Numbered from the stretch's first letter, positions 20,844 through 31,984 are shown. The stretch: DNA of 64,000 nt from Bacillus sp. JCM 19034 (GCF_001310635.1 NZ_BAXR01000001.1:496001-560000); one strand, 5' to 3'. Notes: generated from the sequence alone by a model not told the origin. Numbers and translations: made by a program.

Positions 20844-23157
20844 TTAATTGAAATTTGTCATGTATAGTCCACTTTCCTGATCAGGTAAAAGAGAACTTAA
20901 TTCCCCTTGATAAAATAAATGGAGAGTATGCATCGCTCTCGTACAAGTTATATAGATCATATTCCGATCCTTTTCCTCTGCATATGAATCGCTAGATGCA
21001 TCGTAAACGATGACATGATCATATTCCATTCCTTTTGCTAAATAAGCTGGAGTAACGATAACCGAATTTGACACCTCAGTCGTATCTTTTTTTACGTAAG
21101 TAACATCTAACTGTTCCTTTAATTGTTTATATGCGATGTATGCTTGTTGATCTGACTTACAAATGATCGCTAATTTCCTATCAGAGTTTGCGTTAGTCTT
21201 TTTCACAAGCTGGATTATTTCTTTGCACCGTTCTTTCTCATTATCTATTTTTATTAGAGTAGGTTTTACTCCTGTACGATTAAATGGTTCAATATCTGAC
21301 TGAATGATGCGATTCGCTAATTCCATTATTTGCCTTGTTGAACGATAGCTCTTTGTTAATGAGTAAGTTTCGACTTTGCCATCAAATAAATTTGAAGAAA
21401 ATAGTTGAAATGACTTTGATTGATACGAATGAGCATAAATAGCCTGATTCAAGTCACCTAAAATCGTAAATCGAGCCTTTGGGAACAATTTTAATATATA
21501 CGATAGTTGAAATGGAGAATAATCCTGGGCTTCATCAATCAAAACATGTCTTATCGCCATATTCACTTCAAAACCTTCGATCATACTTTTTAAATAAAGA
21601 TATGGCGTCATATCTTCATAATAGAGCTGCCTATTTTGCAATCGTTGAATTGTCGTATCAATCACTTCATTAAAATATAAATAATTAGAAAATAGCTGTC
21701 GCTGAATATTTTGCAAAAAATCTTTATATAACATTGAAAGGTCAAGAAATCTTGCTTGTTGAATAAATGCCCTTATAGGCTTTAATTTCCTTCTAACAAC
21801 AAGTGCACGTAGTAATTGCTCTTGCCTAAGTTCATCCATATACCCGTCACTTTCCCGTTCAACTCTTTTAAATACAGATTGAATAACCTCCACGGATAGC
21901 TGTTCTACCTCTTCTAAAACCCAGTTCTTTTTTCGCTCTTCTTTTTCAAAAATGTCAAGATGCTTTAAAAGAATATCAATTAGAATCTCTAAGCGATGTG
22001 GAGTCGAAAGTGATTGGTCAATCTTATAAAAATGCTCTTGTATCCAATTGGCTTGAAATAACCGCTGTCCACGAAAGTTGATATCACGGAATAATAATCC
22101 TTTCTGCTGCAACGATTGAAAATAGCGATCCAGTTCATCCATAAACACTAAAGACGACTTGATTCCGATTGACTCTAATCGTTGAAAGTAATCGCTGTCA
22201 TGTTGTCTCGTCAATACATATTCAAGTTGATCATACGAATCCTCTATTCTCCACTCCGTGCTTAAACGATGTTCTAAATAGGCCTGAAAAGTAGTTTGTT
22301 GCATATTCTCTTCGCCTAATTCAGGTAACACTTGAGCGACATATTGGTTAAATAATGCATTTGGCGAAAATAGAATAACTTGATCAGCATTCATTTGTTC
22401 ACGGTAGCGATAGAGCAAATATGCAACACGTTGCATCGCAACAGACGTTTTTCCACTGCCGGCAACTCCATTGACAACAAGAATCTTCCTTTCTCATTAC
22501 GGATAATTTGATTTTGTTCTTGCTGAATTGTCGAAACAATGCTTTTCATTTGTGATGATGATTGATTACCTAATACTTCTTGCAGTACATCATCCCCAAT
22601 GGTCACTCCTGTTTCAAAAACATGCTTCACTTCTCCCTGGCGAATGAGCATTTGCTTTTTTACTGTAATCTCACCTGTAATCGTTTCTGCTGGAGTTTGA
22701 TAGCTAGCTTCACCAGGTCCGTAATCATAGTACATACTAGAAATTGGAGCACGCCAATCATATATATAAAAGTCATACCCATCTTCATTTACGAGTGATG
22801 ATATGCCTATATAAATTTGTTCCGCCTTCGTTTCCCCTCCTCAATAAAATCAATTCTCCCAAAATATGGTGAATCCTTTAAACGCTCAAGCTTTTTATAT
22901 TGGTTTGCATCATGTTTTTGCGAACGCTCTCGCTCTGAAAGCAAATCAGCCTGCTGTTTTATACTAGAGAATGTTTCAGCCTTTTCTTCATCATTATCAA
23001 GATTAACAGTAACATCCTCCCAAAAATTCTTCTTTATATAAATAACATCTTTTTCTCGATCGGACAATTGCTCATCCAATTTCCGCAAACATTCATCAAT
23101 ATAGGTGATAACGGTATCTACTCGTTTTTGTTCTTCAAATAAATCATCTTGATTCAT
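20844..23157 (-). CDS. helD: HelD, UvrD-type helicase-like RNA polymerase recycling factor (two frame breaks)
   Basis: HelD removes stalled RNA polymerase from DNA in Gram-positive bacteria. The N-terminal 116 residues form the long coiled coil; the 1A domain follows with YDWRAPISSMYYDYGPGEASY and the Walker A motif GVAGSGKTSVAMQR; Walker B reads LIDEAQDYSPFQ; the C-terminal motif VIVTPAYLAKGMEYDHVIV precedes motif VI. Two single-base losses break the frame: plus-strand C4 at 22834-22837 and TT near 22486. The repaired length of about 771 residues matches B. subtilis HelD (774). Start ATG 23157 follows AAGGAGTGATT. Confidence 0.93.
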
Positions 23158-23240
23158 CTACATAATCACTCCTTACAACAACCTAACTTACATTATCTTA
23201 TATCATACTTTGAAAATCTATACCGCTACAAAATAAAAAG

Positions 23241-23263
23241 AGGTTTGCCTTGATGACAAACCT
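23241..23263 (-). terminator. Intrinsic terminator after the mhqD-like gene
   Basis: AGGTTTG (23241-23247) pairs with CAAACCT (23257-23263), followed on the minus strand by CTTTTTATTTT. It ends the two-gene operon upstream. Confidence 0.75.
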
Positions 23264-23270
23264 TGCACCC

Positions 23271-23879
23271 TTATTTATACGTTTGACTAAACCACTTTTT
23301 GCTCTCCTCTACTTCCTCTCTAGTTAATTGGTGACCTCCATCTAGCCAATAAGCCGTTACGTTTGCATGAGCACTTTGTAATAAAGTAATTAATTCTTCT
23401 GTCTCAGCAGCTGGAATTAAAGGATCCTGTTTACCCGCACCAATAAAGATTGAAGCTTGATTTAAATTAGGTAACTCTATATCTCTAAGTGGTACCATCG
23501 CGTGATACAGAATAGCCCCATTTAAAGCATCCTCATAATGAAATAACAGGCTTGCCGCGATATTAGCCCCATTTGAATAGCCAATTGCTACAAGTTGAGT
23601 AGGATCAAAGCGATATTCTTCTGCTTTTTCTTGTATAAATGAATACAGCTCCTTCGTTCTAAAAATTAAATCTTCAATATCAAAAACACCTTCTGCTATT
23701 CTACGGAAAAAACGTGGCATACCATGTTCTAACACATTTCCCCTTACACTTAATACATTCGCATCAGGATCTATCATGTCGGCAATTGGTAATAAATCTT
23801 CTTCATTTCCACCTGTTCCATGTAGCAATAAAAATGTCACTCTATTTAAATCTTTACCTTTACGAAATAAATGCTTCAA
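23271..23879 (-). CDS. Carboxylesterase/hydrolase of the MhqD type
   Basis: An alpha/beta hydrolase of 202 residues with the nucleophile elbow GYSNGANIA, an aspartate in GAGKQDPLIP and the histidine in LDGGHQL, the three positions of the catalytic triad. The start is TTG 23879 with GGAG eight bases upstream. It begins 11 bases after the MhqO/MhqE-like dioxygenase stop, so the two form an operon equivalent to B. subtilis mhqED (yodED), which handles quinone and azo compounds under MhqR. The exact ester substrate is unknown. No MhqR box is evident upstream of the operon. Confidence 0.85.
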   Translation of the reverse strand: MKHLFRKGKDLNRVTFLLLHGTGGNEEDLLPIADMIDPDANVLSVRGNVLEHGMPRFFRRIAEGVFDIEDLIFRTKELYSFIQEKAEEYRFDPTQLVAIGYSNGANIAASLLFHYEDALNGAILYHAMVPLRDIELPNLNQASIFIGAGKQDPLIPAAETEELITLLQSAHANVTAYWLDGGHQLTREEVEESKKWFSQTYK

Positions 23880-23890
23880 TTTACATGCTC

Positions 23891-24871
23891 CTAACGTTTT
23901 GTATTTAATGGTTTAATCATTGCTTCAATTTGTGAACGCTGATCTTCCAAATATGGAGGAAGAGCTAACGTTTCACCTAACGATTCAAATGATTCGTCAC
24001 CTTCGAAACCAGGGCCATCTGTAGCTAGTTCAAATAAAATTCCATTTGGTTCACGGAAATATAGTGAGCGGAAATAATAGCGTTCAACAAAGCCTGAACT
24101 TGGCAAACGTAGTTGCTTTAAACGCTCAACCCACTTTTTCAATTCATTTTCATCTTCGACGCGAAAAGCTACATGATGAACACTGCCACGGCCAGGACGT
24201 TCACGAGGTAAATCTGATCGCTCCTCTAAATGAACTTCAGCTCCTGTTCCACCTTCCCCTGTCTCGAAAACCCGAATATCGTTCAGTCCTTCCGTTAAAG
24301 AACGATAAGCTCTTGTTTCCCGAAATCCAAGTACCTCTGTTAAGATCTGTGCTGTAGGCTCTGATGAAGGAACTGTCAGCTGCACAGGACCTAAACCAAT
24401 GATCGCATATTCTTTAGGTACAGGACTCTCACCCCAAGGAATACCACCAGCCACTCCCTCACTGCCTTCATCCGATACTAGCTGTAATCGTTGCCCCTCA
24501 AAATCTTCAAAATACAATGTTTTTCGTCCTGAATAATCACGTATTTGCTCATGATGAACTTCTTTTTCTTCAAATCGCTTTTTCCAATACTGAAGTGCTT
24601 CGTTTGAAGGAACTCGTAAGCTTGTCAATGAAATACTATTCGTCCCTCGGTACGTTTGACCTGCATAAGGTAATTCAAAAAAGGTTAAATCTGTGCCAGG
24701 GTTACCTCGTTCATCAGCATAAAATAGATGATACACCGATGTGTCATCTTGATTAACCGTTTTTTTAACTAATCTCATCCCTAGTATATTTGTGTAAAAT
24801 TGGTAATTATGCTCTGCCTTCGCAGTAATAGCTGAAACATGATGCTGCCCTTTTAAAGATTTCAATTCCAT
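23891..24871 (-). CDS. Ring-cleaving dioxygenase of the MhqO/MhqE/MhqA family
   Basis: Two vicinal-oxygen-chelate (glyoxalase-like) modules: residues about 7-150, starting GQHHVSAITAKAEHNYQFY, and about 155-310. Metal-ligand candidates are the two His of GQHHVSA, SVHHVAFRV, and the Glu in GILFELATD. 326 residues, standard for the MhqO family, which opens hydroquinone or catechol rings during quinone stress. It is translated just ahead of the MhqD-like hydrolase. Which of the three B. subtilis paralogues it matches is uncertain; the neighbour favours MhqE. Confidence 0.88.
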   Translation of the reverse strand: MELKSLKGQHHVSAITAKAEHNYQFYTNILGMRLVKKTVNQDDTSVYHLFYADERGNPGTDLTFFELPYAGQTYRGTNSISLTSLRVPSNEALQYWKKRFEEKEVHHEQIRDYSGRKTLYFEDFEGQRLQLVSDEGSEGVAGGIPWGESPVPKEYAIIGLGPVQLTVPSSEPTAQILTEVLGFRETRAYRSLTEGLNDIRVFETGEGGTGAEVHLEERSDLPRERPGRGSVHHVAFRVEDENELKKWVERLKQLRLPSSGFVERYYFRSLYFREPNGILFELATDGPGFEGDESFESLGETLALPPYLEDQRSQIEAMIKPLNTKR

Positions 24872-24980
24872 TATGAGCCACTCCCTTTAATTTTCGATGA
24901 TAGAATTAGTATGCACATTATGACAATCATATCATCATTTAGTTCAATATAAAATAGTTCAATATAGAAATATTTATGAA

Positions 24981-25024
24981 AATAATTACTTAACGTAACA
25001 ATCGTTGTTCGTTAAGTAATTATT
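24981..25024 (-). terminator. Intrinsic terminator after the HAD hydrolase gene
   Basis: Positions 24981-24995 and 25010-25024 form a perfect 15-bp stem with a 14-base loop, just beyond the stop at 25036. Confidence 0.8.
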
Positions 25025-25035
25025 AGGCCAATCGC

Positions 25036-25824
25036 TTATTTAGTTAGCTGTTCAATTAAAGGAAACAGTTCATTAAGATGAGTAATTTCGTATGTAGGGA
25101 TGACTTCATTACGTTCCTTATTATGGCGGTTAATCCAAACAGAAGGAATTCCCACTCTATTTGCTCCTAAAATATCGGTCATTAAGTTATCTCCCACCAT
25201 AATAGCTTCATCTTTGTTTACACCAATACGTTCAAGTGCATGTTCAAAAATCGTTGGATCAGGTTTTCCTTTACCGAAACCACCTGAAATAATAATTTCA
25301 TCAAAATATGGTGCTATCTCTGGTGTAATCGTCAACTTCGTTTGTTGTAAATCAGGTGAACCGTTCGTTAATAATAGGAGCTTATACTCTCCCTTAAGCT
25401 TATCTAATACAGGAAATGTTTCTTCGTAAACAAAAGGATGTTTCCGACGTTCTTCTGGGAAACGTTCAGCAAGCTGTGCACCGAAGCTTTGATCATCTAT
25501 TCCTAAAGCCTTCAAACCGTTCGTCCATGCATTCTTTCTGTATGTAGGGACAATTTCACTCATTTTTCTAAAGTCATCATGATCATCTAGAAAATGACCC
25601 CATAATCCTTCAAATGGATTAATCCCGATCATTTGCGTAAACTCATATGTCTCATAAGAAGCATAAAGTTTTCTTGCTTCCTCTCTAACAGCTTCTTCTA
25701 AATTATTTGGATCAATACCATATTTTTCTTGTGCTACTTTGCACGTAGCCTCAAAAGCTTTCGCTACACTTTTCTGGTCCCATAGAAGCGTATCGTCTAA
25801 ATCAAAAAAAATAGCCTTTAGCAT
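25036..25824 (-). CDS. HAD-superfamily phosphatase (YsaA-like)
   Basis: 262 residues with all HAD motifs: motif [10 protein letters not shown] with the nucleophile Asp, motif [11 protein letters not shown], the motif III lysine in [12 protein letters not shown] and motif [15 protein letters not shown]. The helical cap of about 100 residues lies between motifs I and II. It resembles B. subtilis YsaA and the phosphoserine/pyrimidine nucleotidase group. ATG 25824 follows GGGGGAGC. Monocistronic; the substrate cannot be assigned. Confidence 0.87.
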   Translation of the reverse strand: MLKAIFFDLDDTLLWDQKSVAKAFEATCKVAQEKYGIDPNNLEEAVREEARKLYASYETYEFTQMIGINPFEGLWGHFLDDHDDFRKMSEIVPTYRKNAWTNGLKALGIDDQSFGAQLAERFPEERRKHPFVYEETFPVLDKLKGEYKLLLLTNGSPDLQQTKLTITPEIAPYFDEIIISGGFGKGKPDPTIFEHALERIGVNKDEAIMVGDNLMTDILGANRVGIPSVWINRHNKERNEVIPTYEITHLNELFPLIEQLTK

Positions 25825-26002
25825 TCTTGCTCCCCCTATAATTCAATTCATTTCTATTATAGATTACCGTTCAGATTAGCCGATGTAAACAGTTTTTGAA
25901 ATTATCCGACATCCGAATGAAATTGACATCCCTATTTCATTTGACTATGATGTAAATGATTTTACAACTTTTTCAATAAATAACATCATATTGAGGTGGC
26001 CG

Positions 26003-27007
26003 ATGAGACATTTACTATATAGTAGCGTGATTTTAATCATCATTGCTGTGATAATCACACCATTTACAATGGAAGCACACGTGAAATGGTTCACAGAATT
26101 AGAACCTGAAAAAGAGGCAATTGAACAAATACTTTCACCTTTGTTTCTAATTCTCACCATTCTATCAGCATTGTTATTAGCTGTTCTACCACAAATTGTC
26201 CCTAAAATGATGCAATGGCAACGATTTAAACGATTGGACAAGAAATTAGAAAGCTTTCGACCGTTTACGATCAACATTTTAAAATACGGTACAGCTATTG
26301 CCCTTGTAATTCAATCATTGTCAGGCTCAATATTCGCTCCTGAGGTCACACATAATTCTATAGTGATACAAGCATTTACGTGGTTAACGATCATTTTATT
26401 ACTAATTCCAAACCCTTTCACGACAAAAATAGCAGCAACGATTTTATTTATACTATTTGTAACAGTTACAATCAGCTACGGAATTTTCCATATGCTTGAT
26501 TACGGCTTTTATTTAGCGATCATCTTTGTTTTGTTTATGACTAAAACGAAGTACGAATCATGGAGTTTCCCATTCCTTTATTTAGCAACAGGGTTATCGC
26601 TTTGTTGGGTAGCAGTAGAAAAATGGGTATACCCAGATATGGCTCTAGATATCGTAACAATGCATAATGTGCCAACGTTCTTTTTGCCTGCTGCAACCTT
26701 TGTTTCTCTCAGTGCGTTTATTGAATTTATTGTCGGTTATTTACTCGTAGTTGGTATTTTAAACCGATTATTGGCCTTTGTTCTCACCTGTATTTTTATC
26801 ATGACGACGATACTGTTTGGCTGGGTTGAGGTAGCGGGACATTTTATGATTCATATCATTTTAGTAATCTTTATTATTGAAGGAGTGTCATTTTATAAGC
26901 CACCGATTAAAATTCATAAAACTGTATTGGATCAAATGATATTCGTATTCTTAAACTTCATCTTTGTTCTTTCAACCATTTTATTGATTTACTATCGTTT
27001 TGCTTAA
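26003..27007 (+). CDS. Polytopic membrane protein, 334 residues
   Basis: Eight or nine hydrophobic segments, starting with LLYSSVILIIIAVIITPF. The C-terminal half (EKWVYPDMALDIV, FIEFIVGYLLVVGILNRLLA, GHFMIHIILVIFIIEG) recalls DoxX/TQO-small-subunit-like proteins but is too divergent to name. ATG 26003 follows GAGGTGGCC. It is transcribed away from the HAD gene and ends at a terminator shared with ilvE. No soluble domain gives a clue to function. Confidence 0.65.
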   Translation: MRHLLYSSVILIIIAVIITPFTMEAHVKWFTELEPEKEAIEQILSPLFLILTILSALLLAVLPQIVPKMMQWQRFKRLDKKLESFRPFTINILKYGTAIALVIQSLSGSIFAPEVTHNSIVIQAFTWLTIILLLIPNPFTTKIAATILFILFVTVTISYGIFHMLDYGFYLAIIFVLFMTKTKYESWSFPFLYLATGLSLCWVAVEKWVYPDMALDIVTMHNVPTFFLPAATFVSLSAFIEFIVGYLLVVGILNRLLAFVLTCIFIMTTILFGWVEVAGHFMIHIILVIFIIEGVSFYKPPIKIHKTVLDQMIFVFLNFIFVLSTILLIYYRFA

Positions 27008-27012
27008 ATGAG

Positions 27013-27045
27013 AAGAGCTTATCCTCAATAAGGACAAGCTCTTTT
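27013..27045. terminator. Bidirectional intrinsic terminator
   Basis: AAGAGCTTATCCT (27013-27025) pairs with AGGACAAGCTCTT (31-43 of the same block, one mismatch), followed by T5. It lies between the convergent membrane protein gene and ilvE. Confidence 0.75.
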
Positions 27046-27049
27046 TCAA

Positions 27050-28120
27050 TCAATTATTTACTTTTACAACCCAGCCGAACGGATCTGACTCTTTCCCTGT
27101 TTGGATTCTTGTTAACGTAGAATATAGCTTCTTTGCTAATTCACCTGTTTGGCGATTGTTTATAATTATTTGACGATCTTTCCATTTCATTTCACCAATT
27201 GGAGAAATAACTGCAGCCGTTCCTGTTCCAAACACTTCTTCAACTTCGCCTTTTTCATAAGCAGCAAATAATTCTTCAATTGAAATTTGGCGTTCTGAAA
27301 CTTTCATTTCCCAACTATTAAGTAATTCAATAATTGACTTTCTCGTAATTCCTTCAAGTATGCTGCCATTCAATTTAGGTGTAATCACTTCACCATTTAT
27401 TTTAAAGAAGACGTTCATACTTCCAACTTCTTCGATGTATTTTTTTTCAATTCCATCTAACCAAAGGACTTGAGAATACCCTTCTTCAGTAGCTTTTTCT
27501 TGTGCTTTATAAGCAGCAGAATAATTTCCTGCTGTTTTAGCAAACCCAGTACCACCTTTAACCGCTCTAGTATAATTCTCTTCAACATGAATACGAACAG
27601 GCTGAATTCCTTCCTTATAATAGGAACCAACTGGCGATAGAATAATCATAAATGTATACGTTTTTGAGGGTGCTACGCTTAAATTAGGTTCTGTTGAAAT
27701 GATAAAGGGGCGTATATACAATGAATACCCCTCTTCTGTCGGTATCCATTCCTGATCAAGTTTTACAAGCTCTTTTAAATATTGTAATACTTCTTCAACA
27801 TTTACTTTTGGTATGCTTAAACGCTCACTAGAGCGATTCAATCGTTTGACATTTTCTTCAGGCCGAAACAACAGTATTTGATCATCATCAGTTCTGTACG
27901 CTTTTAACCCTTCAAAAACTGTTTGTCCATAGTGAAAAATCATTGCAGCTGGATCCAGTGAAATCGGTTGATATGGGACAATCCGAGGGTCAAACCATCC
28001 TTTTCCTTCTTCATAATTCATTAAAAACATATGATCACTGTAATGCTTTCCAAACACTAGCTCACTCGTATTAGGAATCGTTTTCCGCTTTGCTACTTGC
28101 TCAATATGTAATGTACTCAT
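27050..28120 (-). CDS. ilvE: Branched-chain amino acid aminotransferase
   Basis: A fold-type IV PLP aminotransferase of 356 residues for the last step of Leu, Ile and Val synthesis and the first step of their breakdown. HYGQTVFEGLKAYR near the N-terminus, the Lys region TGFAKTAGNYSAAYKAQ, and QVLWLDGIEKKYIEEVGSMN are strongly conserved with B. subtilis IlvE/IlvK. I chose ATG 28120, preceded by AAAGGAG, over an ATG eight codons upstream. It is not in an ilv operon here, and I see no T-box leader in the 190 bases upstream. Confidence 0.95.
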   Translation of the reverse strand: MSTLHIEQVAKRKTIPNTSELVFGKHYSDHMFLMNYEEGKGWFDPRIVPYQPISLDPAAMIFHYGQTVFEGLKAYRTDDDQILLFRPEENVKRLNRSSERLSIPKVNVEEVLQYLKELVKLDQEWIPTEEGYSLYIRPFIISTEPNLSVAPSKTYTFMIILSPVGSYYKEGIQPVRIHVEENYTRAVKGGTGFAKTAGNYSAAYKAQEKATEEGYSQVLWLDGIEKKYIEEVGSMNVFFKINGEVITPKLNGSILEGITRKSIIELLNSWEMKVSERQISIEELFAAYEKGEVEEVFGTGTAAVISPIGEMKWKDRQIIINNRQTGELAKKLYSTLTRIQTGKESDPFGWVVKVNN

Positions 28121-28308
28121 TTTTGCACTCCTTTCAATTACCATGACTTTATTTTAATTCAAAGAAGACGCTCAATACAATGCAATTATCCAATTATCTC
28201 TATGAAGCTTTTATTTACAGCCTTTATTTGATTAAAAGATTTCTTATATGTATAATAAAAAGACATAAATATGGAACCGTAATCAATTAATTTAGTTGGA
28301 GGAACGAG

Positions 28309-29235
28309 ATGCAACTCGATATATCGAACAAATCATTGCCAGTCTTTGAAGCTTTAGCAAGCACTGTACGCCTATCGATTATTCAAATCCTATCAGAAAA
28401 GTCTTCAAATATAAGAGAATTAGCTGAAGCGGTTGGGCTAAGTAGTGCAATTATGACGATGCACATAAAAAAGTTAGAAAAAGCATCCATAATAAGAACG
28501 GAAATGGTCCCTGGTAAAGCTGGGATACAAAAGCTTTGTATTTTAAATGTGGATGAAATAAATGTTTTATTTCCTATTAAACAAAATCAATCACTAGAAT
28601 TCCATCAAACAACGATTTCCGTTGGACATTTCACAGATTTTTCGATTGAGCCTACTTGTGGTCTCGCTACAGAAAAAAAGGTCATCGGACACTTCGATGA
28701 TGTTCGTTATTTTTTAGACCCTGAGCGGTTTAATGCCAAAATACTTTGGTTTGGAAAAGGATTTATTGAGTATAAAGCTCCTAATTTTCTACTCTCAAAT
28801 GAAACACCGAAAGCGCTTGAGATCTCAATGGAGCTTTCCTCTGAAGCACCATTAACAAATGAGCATTGGCCTTCTGATATTTCGTTTATTTTTAATGGAG
28901 TTGAGCTTGGGAAATGGACCAGTCCTGGTGACTTTGGTGATAGTCTTGGGAAATATACTCCTGATTGGTGGCCACGTGTCATAAATCAATACGGTCTTTT
29001 AAAATGTATACGAGTAACGGAAACCGGTACGTTTCTTGACGGAATTAAAATTTCTAATCATACAATTTCTGATATCGATATCGAGGAAAAACAGTGGACG
29101 TTTCGAATTGCAATCCATGATGATGCCGAACATATTGGAGGAGTTACGTTATTTGGTTCAGGATTTGGTAACTACAATCAAGATATTGTATTTCGTTTAT
29201 TTTATGCAAAAGGTCTCGAAGACCAAAAGGCATAA
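28309..29235 (+). CDS. ArsR-type winged-helix regulator with a large C-terminal domain (COG4189-like)
   Basis: An N-terminal helix-turn-helix (residues about 8-75: STVRLSIIQILSEKSSNIRE, AVGLSSAIMTMHIKKLEKAS) is joined to about 220 residues rich in aromatic beta-strand segments, such as NGVELGKWTSPGDFGD and PDWWPRVINQYG. That second part reads like a carbohydrate-binding or jelly-roll-type sensor domain. ATG 28309 follows GGAGG. The architecture matches predicted ArsR-type regulators of bacilli that sit near glycosidase genes, but no sugar gene adjoins it here. It lacks metal-binding cysteine pairs, so metal sensing is unlikely. Confidence 0.7.
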   Translation: MQLDISNKSLPVFEALASTVRLSIIQILSEKSSNIRELAEAVGLSSAIMTMHIKKLEKASIIRTEMVPGKAGIQKLCILNVDEINVLFPIKQNQSLEFHQTTISVGHFTDFSIEPTCGLATEKKVIGHFDDVRYFLDPERFNAKILWFGKGFIEYKAPNFLLSNETPKALEISMELSSEAPLTNEHWPSDISFIFNGVELGKWTSPGDFGDSLGKYTPDWWPRVINQYGLLKCIRVTETGTFLDGIKISNHTISDIDIEEKQWTFRIAIHDDAEHIGGVTLFGSGFGNYNQDIVFRLFYAKGLEDQKA

Positions 29236-29270
29236 CATAGTAGCAGAGTGTCATTATATAAAAGCATCTT

Positions 29271-29301
29271 AAGAGGTGTAGAAATATTCTACACCTCTTT
29301 T
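29271..29301. terminator. Bidirectional intrinsic terminator
   Basis: AAGAGGTGTAGAA (29271-29283) and TTCTACACCTCTT (29287-29299) form a perfect 13-bp stem with a three-base loop, between the convergent regulator gene and copA. Confidence 0.85.
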
Positions 29302-29317
29302 CATCTATTAGTATGCA

Positions 29318-31707
29318 TTACGCTTTCTGTAATCTCAATGCATTCAAGACAACTGAAACAGAACTAAAAGCCATTGCAGCTCCAGCTAGCCACGGGGCAA
29401 GCAACCCTGCCGCTGCAATTGGTATCCCACAGCTATTATAGACAAACGCAAAGAATAGATTTTGTTTTATATTTTTCATTGTTTTTCGGCTTAATATAAT
29501 AGCTTCAGCAACACTACGTAAATCCCCACGCATTAATGTTATATCAGCTGCTTCAATAGCAATATCCGTTCCAGTTCCAATCGCCATGCCAATGTTCGCT
29601 GTCACTAAAGCTGGTGCATCATTTATTCCATCTCCAACCATTGCAACCTTTCTACCTTGTGACTTCAGCTGATCGATTGCTTCACTTTTTTGCTCAGGAT
29701 GCACTTCCGCTATAACATGATCAATCCCAACTTGATTTGCGATTGATTGTGCCGCCAGCTTATTATCTCCAGTTAACATCATTACCTCTAAGCCAAGCTG
29801 CTGTAATGCGGCAACCGCATCTTTTGATGTTTCTTTAACGGTATCGGCTACGCTCACAATTCCTACACATTTCTGCTCTACAGCAACTAGCATCGCCGTT
29901 TCTCCGTTTCTTTCATGAAACTCTAATTGATTATAATATAATGGGTTAATTTCAATTCTTTCTAAATCCATTAAAGCTCTATTCCCAATAATGACTTTAC
30001 GGTTCTCAACAGTTGCTTTAACACCATGACCAGGTATTGATTGAAATTGATCGACATCAAGTATTGAGATTTGACGCTCTTTAGCACCTAAAACGATCGC
30101 TTCAGCAATTGGGTGTTCGGAATATGATTCTACCGAAGCGACTAACTTCAAGTAGTAATCTTCTTTTTCTGGAAATTCAACAGCAACTAACGTTGGTTCA
30201 CCTTTTGTAATTGTCCCTGTTTTATCTAAAACGACTGTATCGATTGAGCCTGCTGTCTCAAGGTATTCTCCGCCTTTGAAGAGTAATCCCTTTTCGGCAG
30301 CTCGACCCGAACCAGCCATAATTGACGTCGGTGTTGCAAGTCCTAATGCACACGGACATGCAATGACTAATATAGATATGGTCGGAACTAATGCTGAAGT
30401 TACATTCCCCGGGTCAACGAAAAAATACCATGTAATAAAAGTAGCTACGGCAATCATAACGACAATTGGTACAAATACCCCCGACACTTTATCTGTCATC
30501 CGTTGAATAGATGGTTTTGATCCTTGTGCTTTTCTACAATAGAAACAATTTGAGCGAGAACCGTATCTTGCCCAACTTTTGTAGCAGTCATTTTAATTGA
30601 ACCGTTTTTATTTATAGTTGAACCAATAACTGAATTTCCGACTGTTTTTTCAACAGGAATGCTTTCCCCCGTTAGCATTGATTCATCTACCGTTGTAGTG
30701 CCAGTGAGTACTTCTCCATCAACCGGTATCTTCTCCCCTGGCTTAATGACCAATGTATCACCGACTACTACTCGTTCTATTGGAATTTCCACAACTTCCC
30801 CATTTCTTTCGACATTTGCCGTTTTCACTTGGAGGTTTAATAGCTTTTGAATCGCTTCGCTCGTTCGTCCTTTCGCATTTGCTTCAAATAATTTACCGAG
30901 AACGATTAGCGTAATAATAACAGTAGCAGTCTCGAAATAAAGATTAGGCATATGAATACCTAATTGTGTTGCTTCAATCGCTAAATAAATGCTATAAAAA
31001 TAAGCAGCAGACGTTCCTAATGCTACGAGTACATCCATATTTGCACTTTTATTACGCAGTGCATAATAAGCACCTCTATAAAACTGTGCACCTACTACAA
31101 ATTGTACAGGTGTCGCTAGTAGAAATTGAAACCACGGATTCATAAAGATTTCTGGCATCCAAATAAAAGAAGTGAACTGAAAGTGGGTTACCATTGACCA
31201 TACTAAAGGAATGGTTAATATCAGGGAAACGAAAAACCTCCTCAATTGTTTATTTCGTTCATCCTCTTTGTATACCTTATTATTCACTTTAACCGAGACA
31301 AATTCATATCCGAGCTTTTCAACAATTTGTTTCACTTTCTCTTCATCAATGAAACCTTCTATAAAGGAAATCGTTGCTTTTTCCGTCGTTAAATTGACGT
31401 TGACTTCTATTATGCCTGTTACTTTCATCAGTCTTTTTTCAATTCGATTAGCACATGCAGCACATGTCATTCCGATAACGTTAAATTCTAGCTTATTCAA
31501 AGGCACCGAGTAACCTAACTGACCAACTTTATCGGTAATTTCCTCCAAACTAGTTTGATGATCGTCATATTCAACAAATGCTTTTTCAGTTGTTAATTGA
31601 ACAGAAGCATCTTTAACACCTTCAAGCTTTTTTATTGCTTTTTCTACTCGAGTGGAACACGCAGCACATGTCATACCCACTATAGGGAGTGTCATTTTAT
31701 TTGCCAT
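29318..31707 (-). CDS. copA: Copper-exporting P1B-type ATPase CopA, frameshifted
   Basis: Two N-terminal heavy-metal domains, each with GMTCAAC (residues about 5-70 and 75-140), eight membrane helices, the actuator motif TGES, the ion-binding CPC in [15 protein letters not shown], the phosphorylation site DKTGT and the hinge [12 protein letters not shown]. Exports Cu(I). The A4 run (plus-strand T4 at 30530-30533) is one base short, splitting the gene after [11 protein letters not shown]; the restored frame continues [14 protein letters not shown]. About 797 residues repaired, normal for CopA. I chose the ATG at 31707, six bases after GGGGGG; the upstream ATG abuts the ribosome site. Operon with copZ, both under CsoR-like control. 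Confidence 0.95.
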
Positions 31708-31727
31708 ATTCATCCCCCCTATTTGAA

Positions 31728-31937
31728 TTAATCAATGACATCATAGCCTTGATCTTCAATCGCATTTTTGATTTCACTCGTTGTTATCAAGCTGGAATCA
31801 ATCGCAACAGTAACAGTTTGTTGATCTAGTTGAACCTCCACCATCTTTACTCCGTTCAATTGACTCACACTTCCCTCTATTGCTGAAATGCAATGACTAC
31901 AAGACATTCCTTGAACATGTAATTTTATTTTATCCAT
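31728..31937 (-). CDS. copZ: Copper chaperone CopZ
   Basis: A 69-residue single heavy-metal-associated domain with the Cu(I)-binding motif MSCSHC near residue 11. It passes Cu(I) to the N-terminal domains of CopA, whose gene follows after 20 bases. ATG 31937 follows AAGGAGG; the longer upstream frame is spurious. A CsoR-like operator lies 31-47 bases upstream, so copZ-copA can be induced by copper independently of csoR. Confidence 0.95.
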   Translation of the reverse strand: MDKIKLHVQGMSCSHCISAIEGSVSQLNGVKMVEVQLDQQTVTVAIDSSLITTSEIKNAIEDQGYDVID

Positions 31938-31967
31938 TTTTCTTACCTCCTTCCTTCGGATTATACT

Positions 31968-31984
31968 ATACCCCCCTAAGGTAT
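31968..31984. promoter_or_regulatory. CsoR-type operator upstream of copZ
   Basis: ATACC (31968-31972) and GGTAT (31980-31984) flank a seven-base C-rich spacer: TATACCCCCCTAAGGTA in context. This matches the pseudo-palindromic, GC-centred CsoR site class and sits between csoR and copZ. Confidence 0.7.

Noticed and set aside
28121-28308. T-box leader upstream of ilvE
   Set aside because: I looked for the T-box sequence and a terminator pair and found neither.
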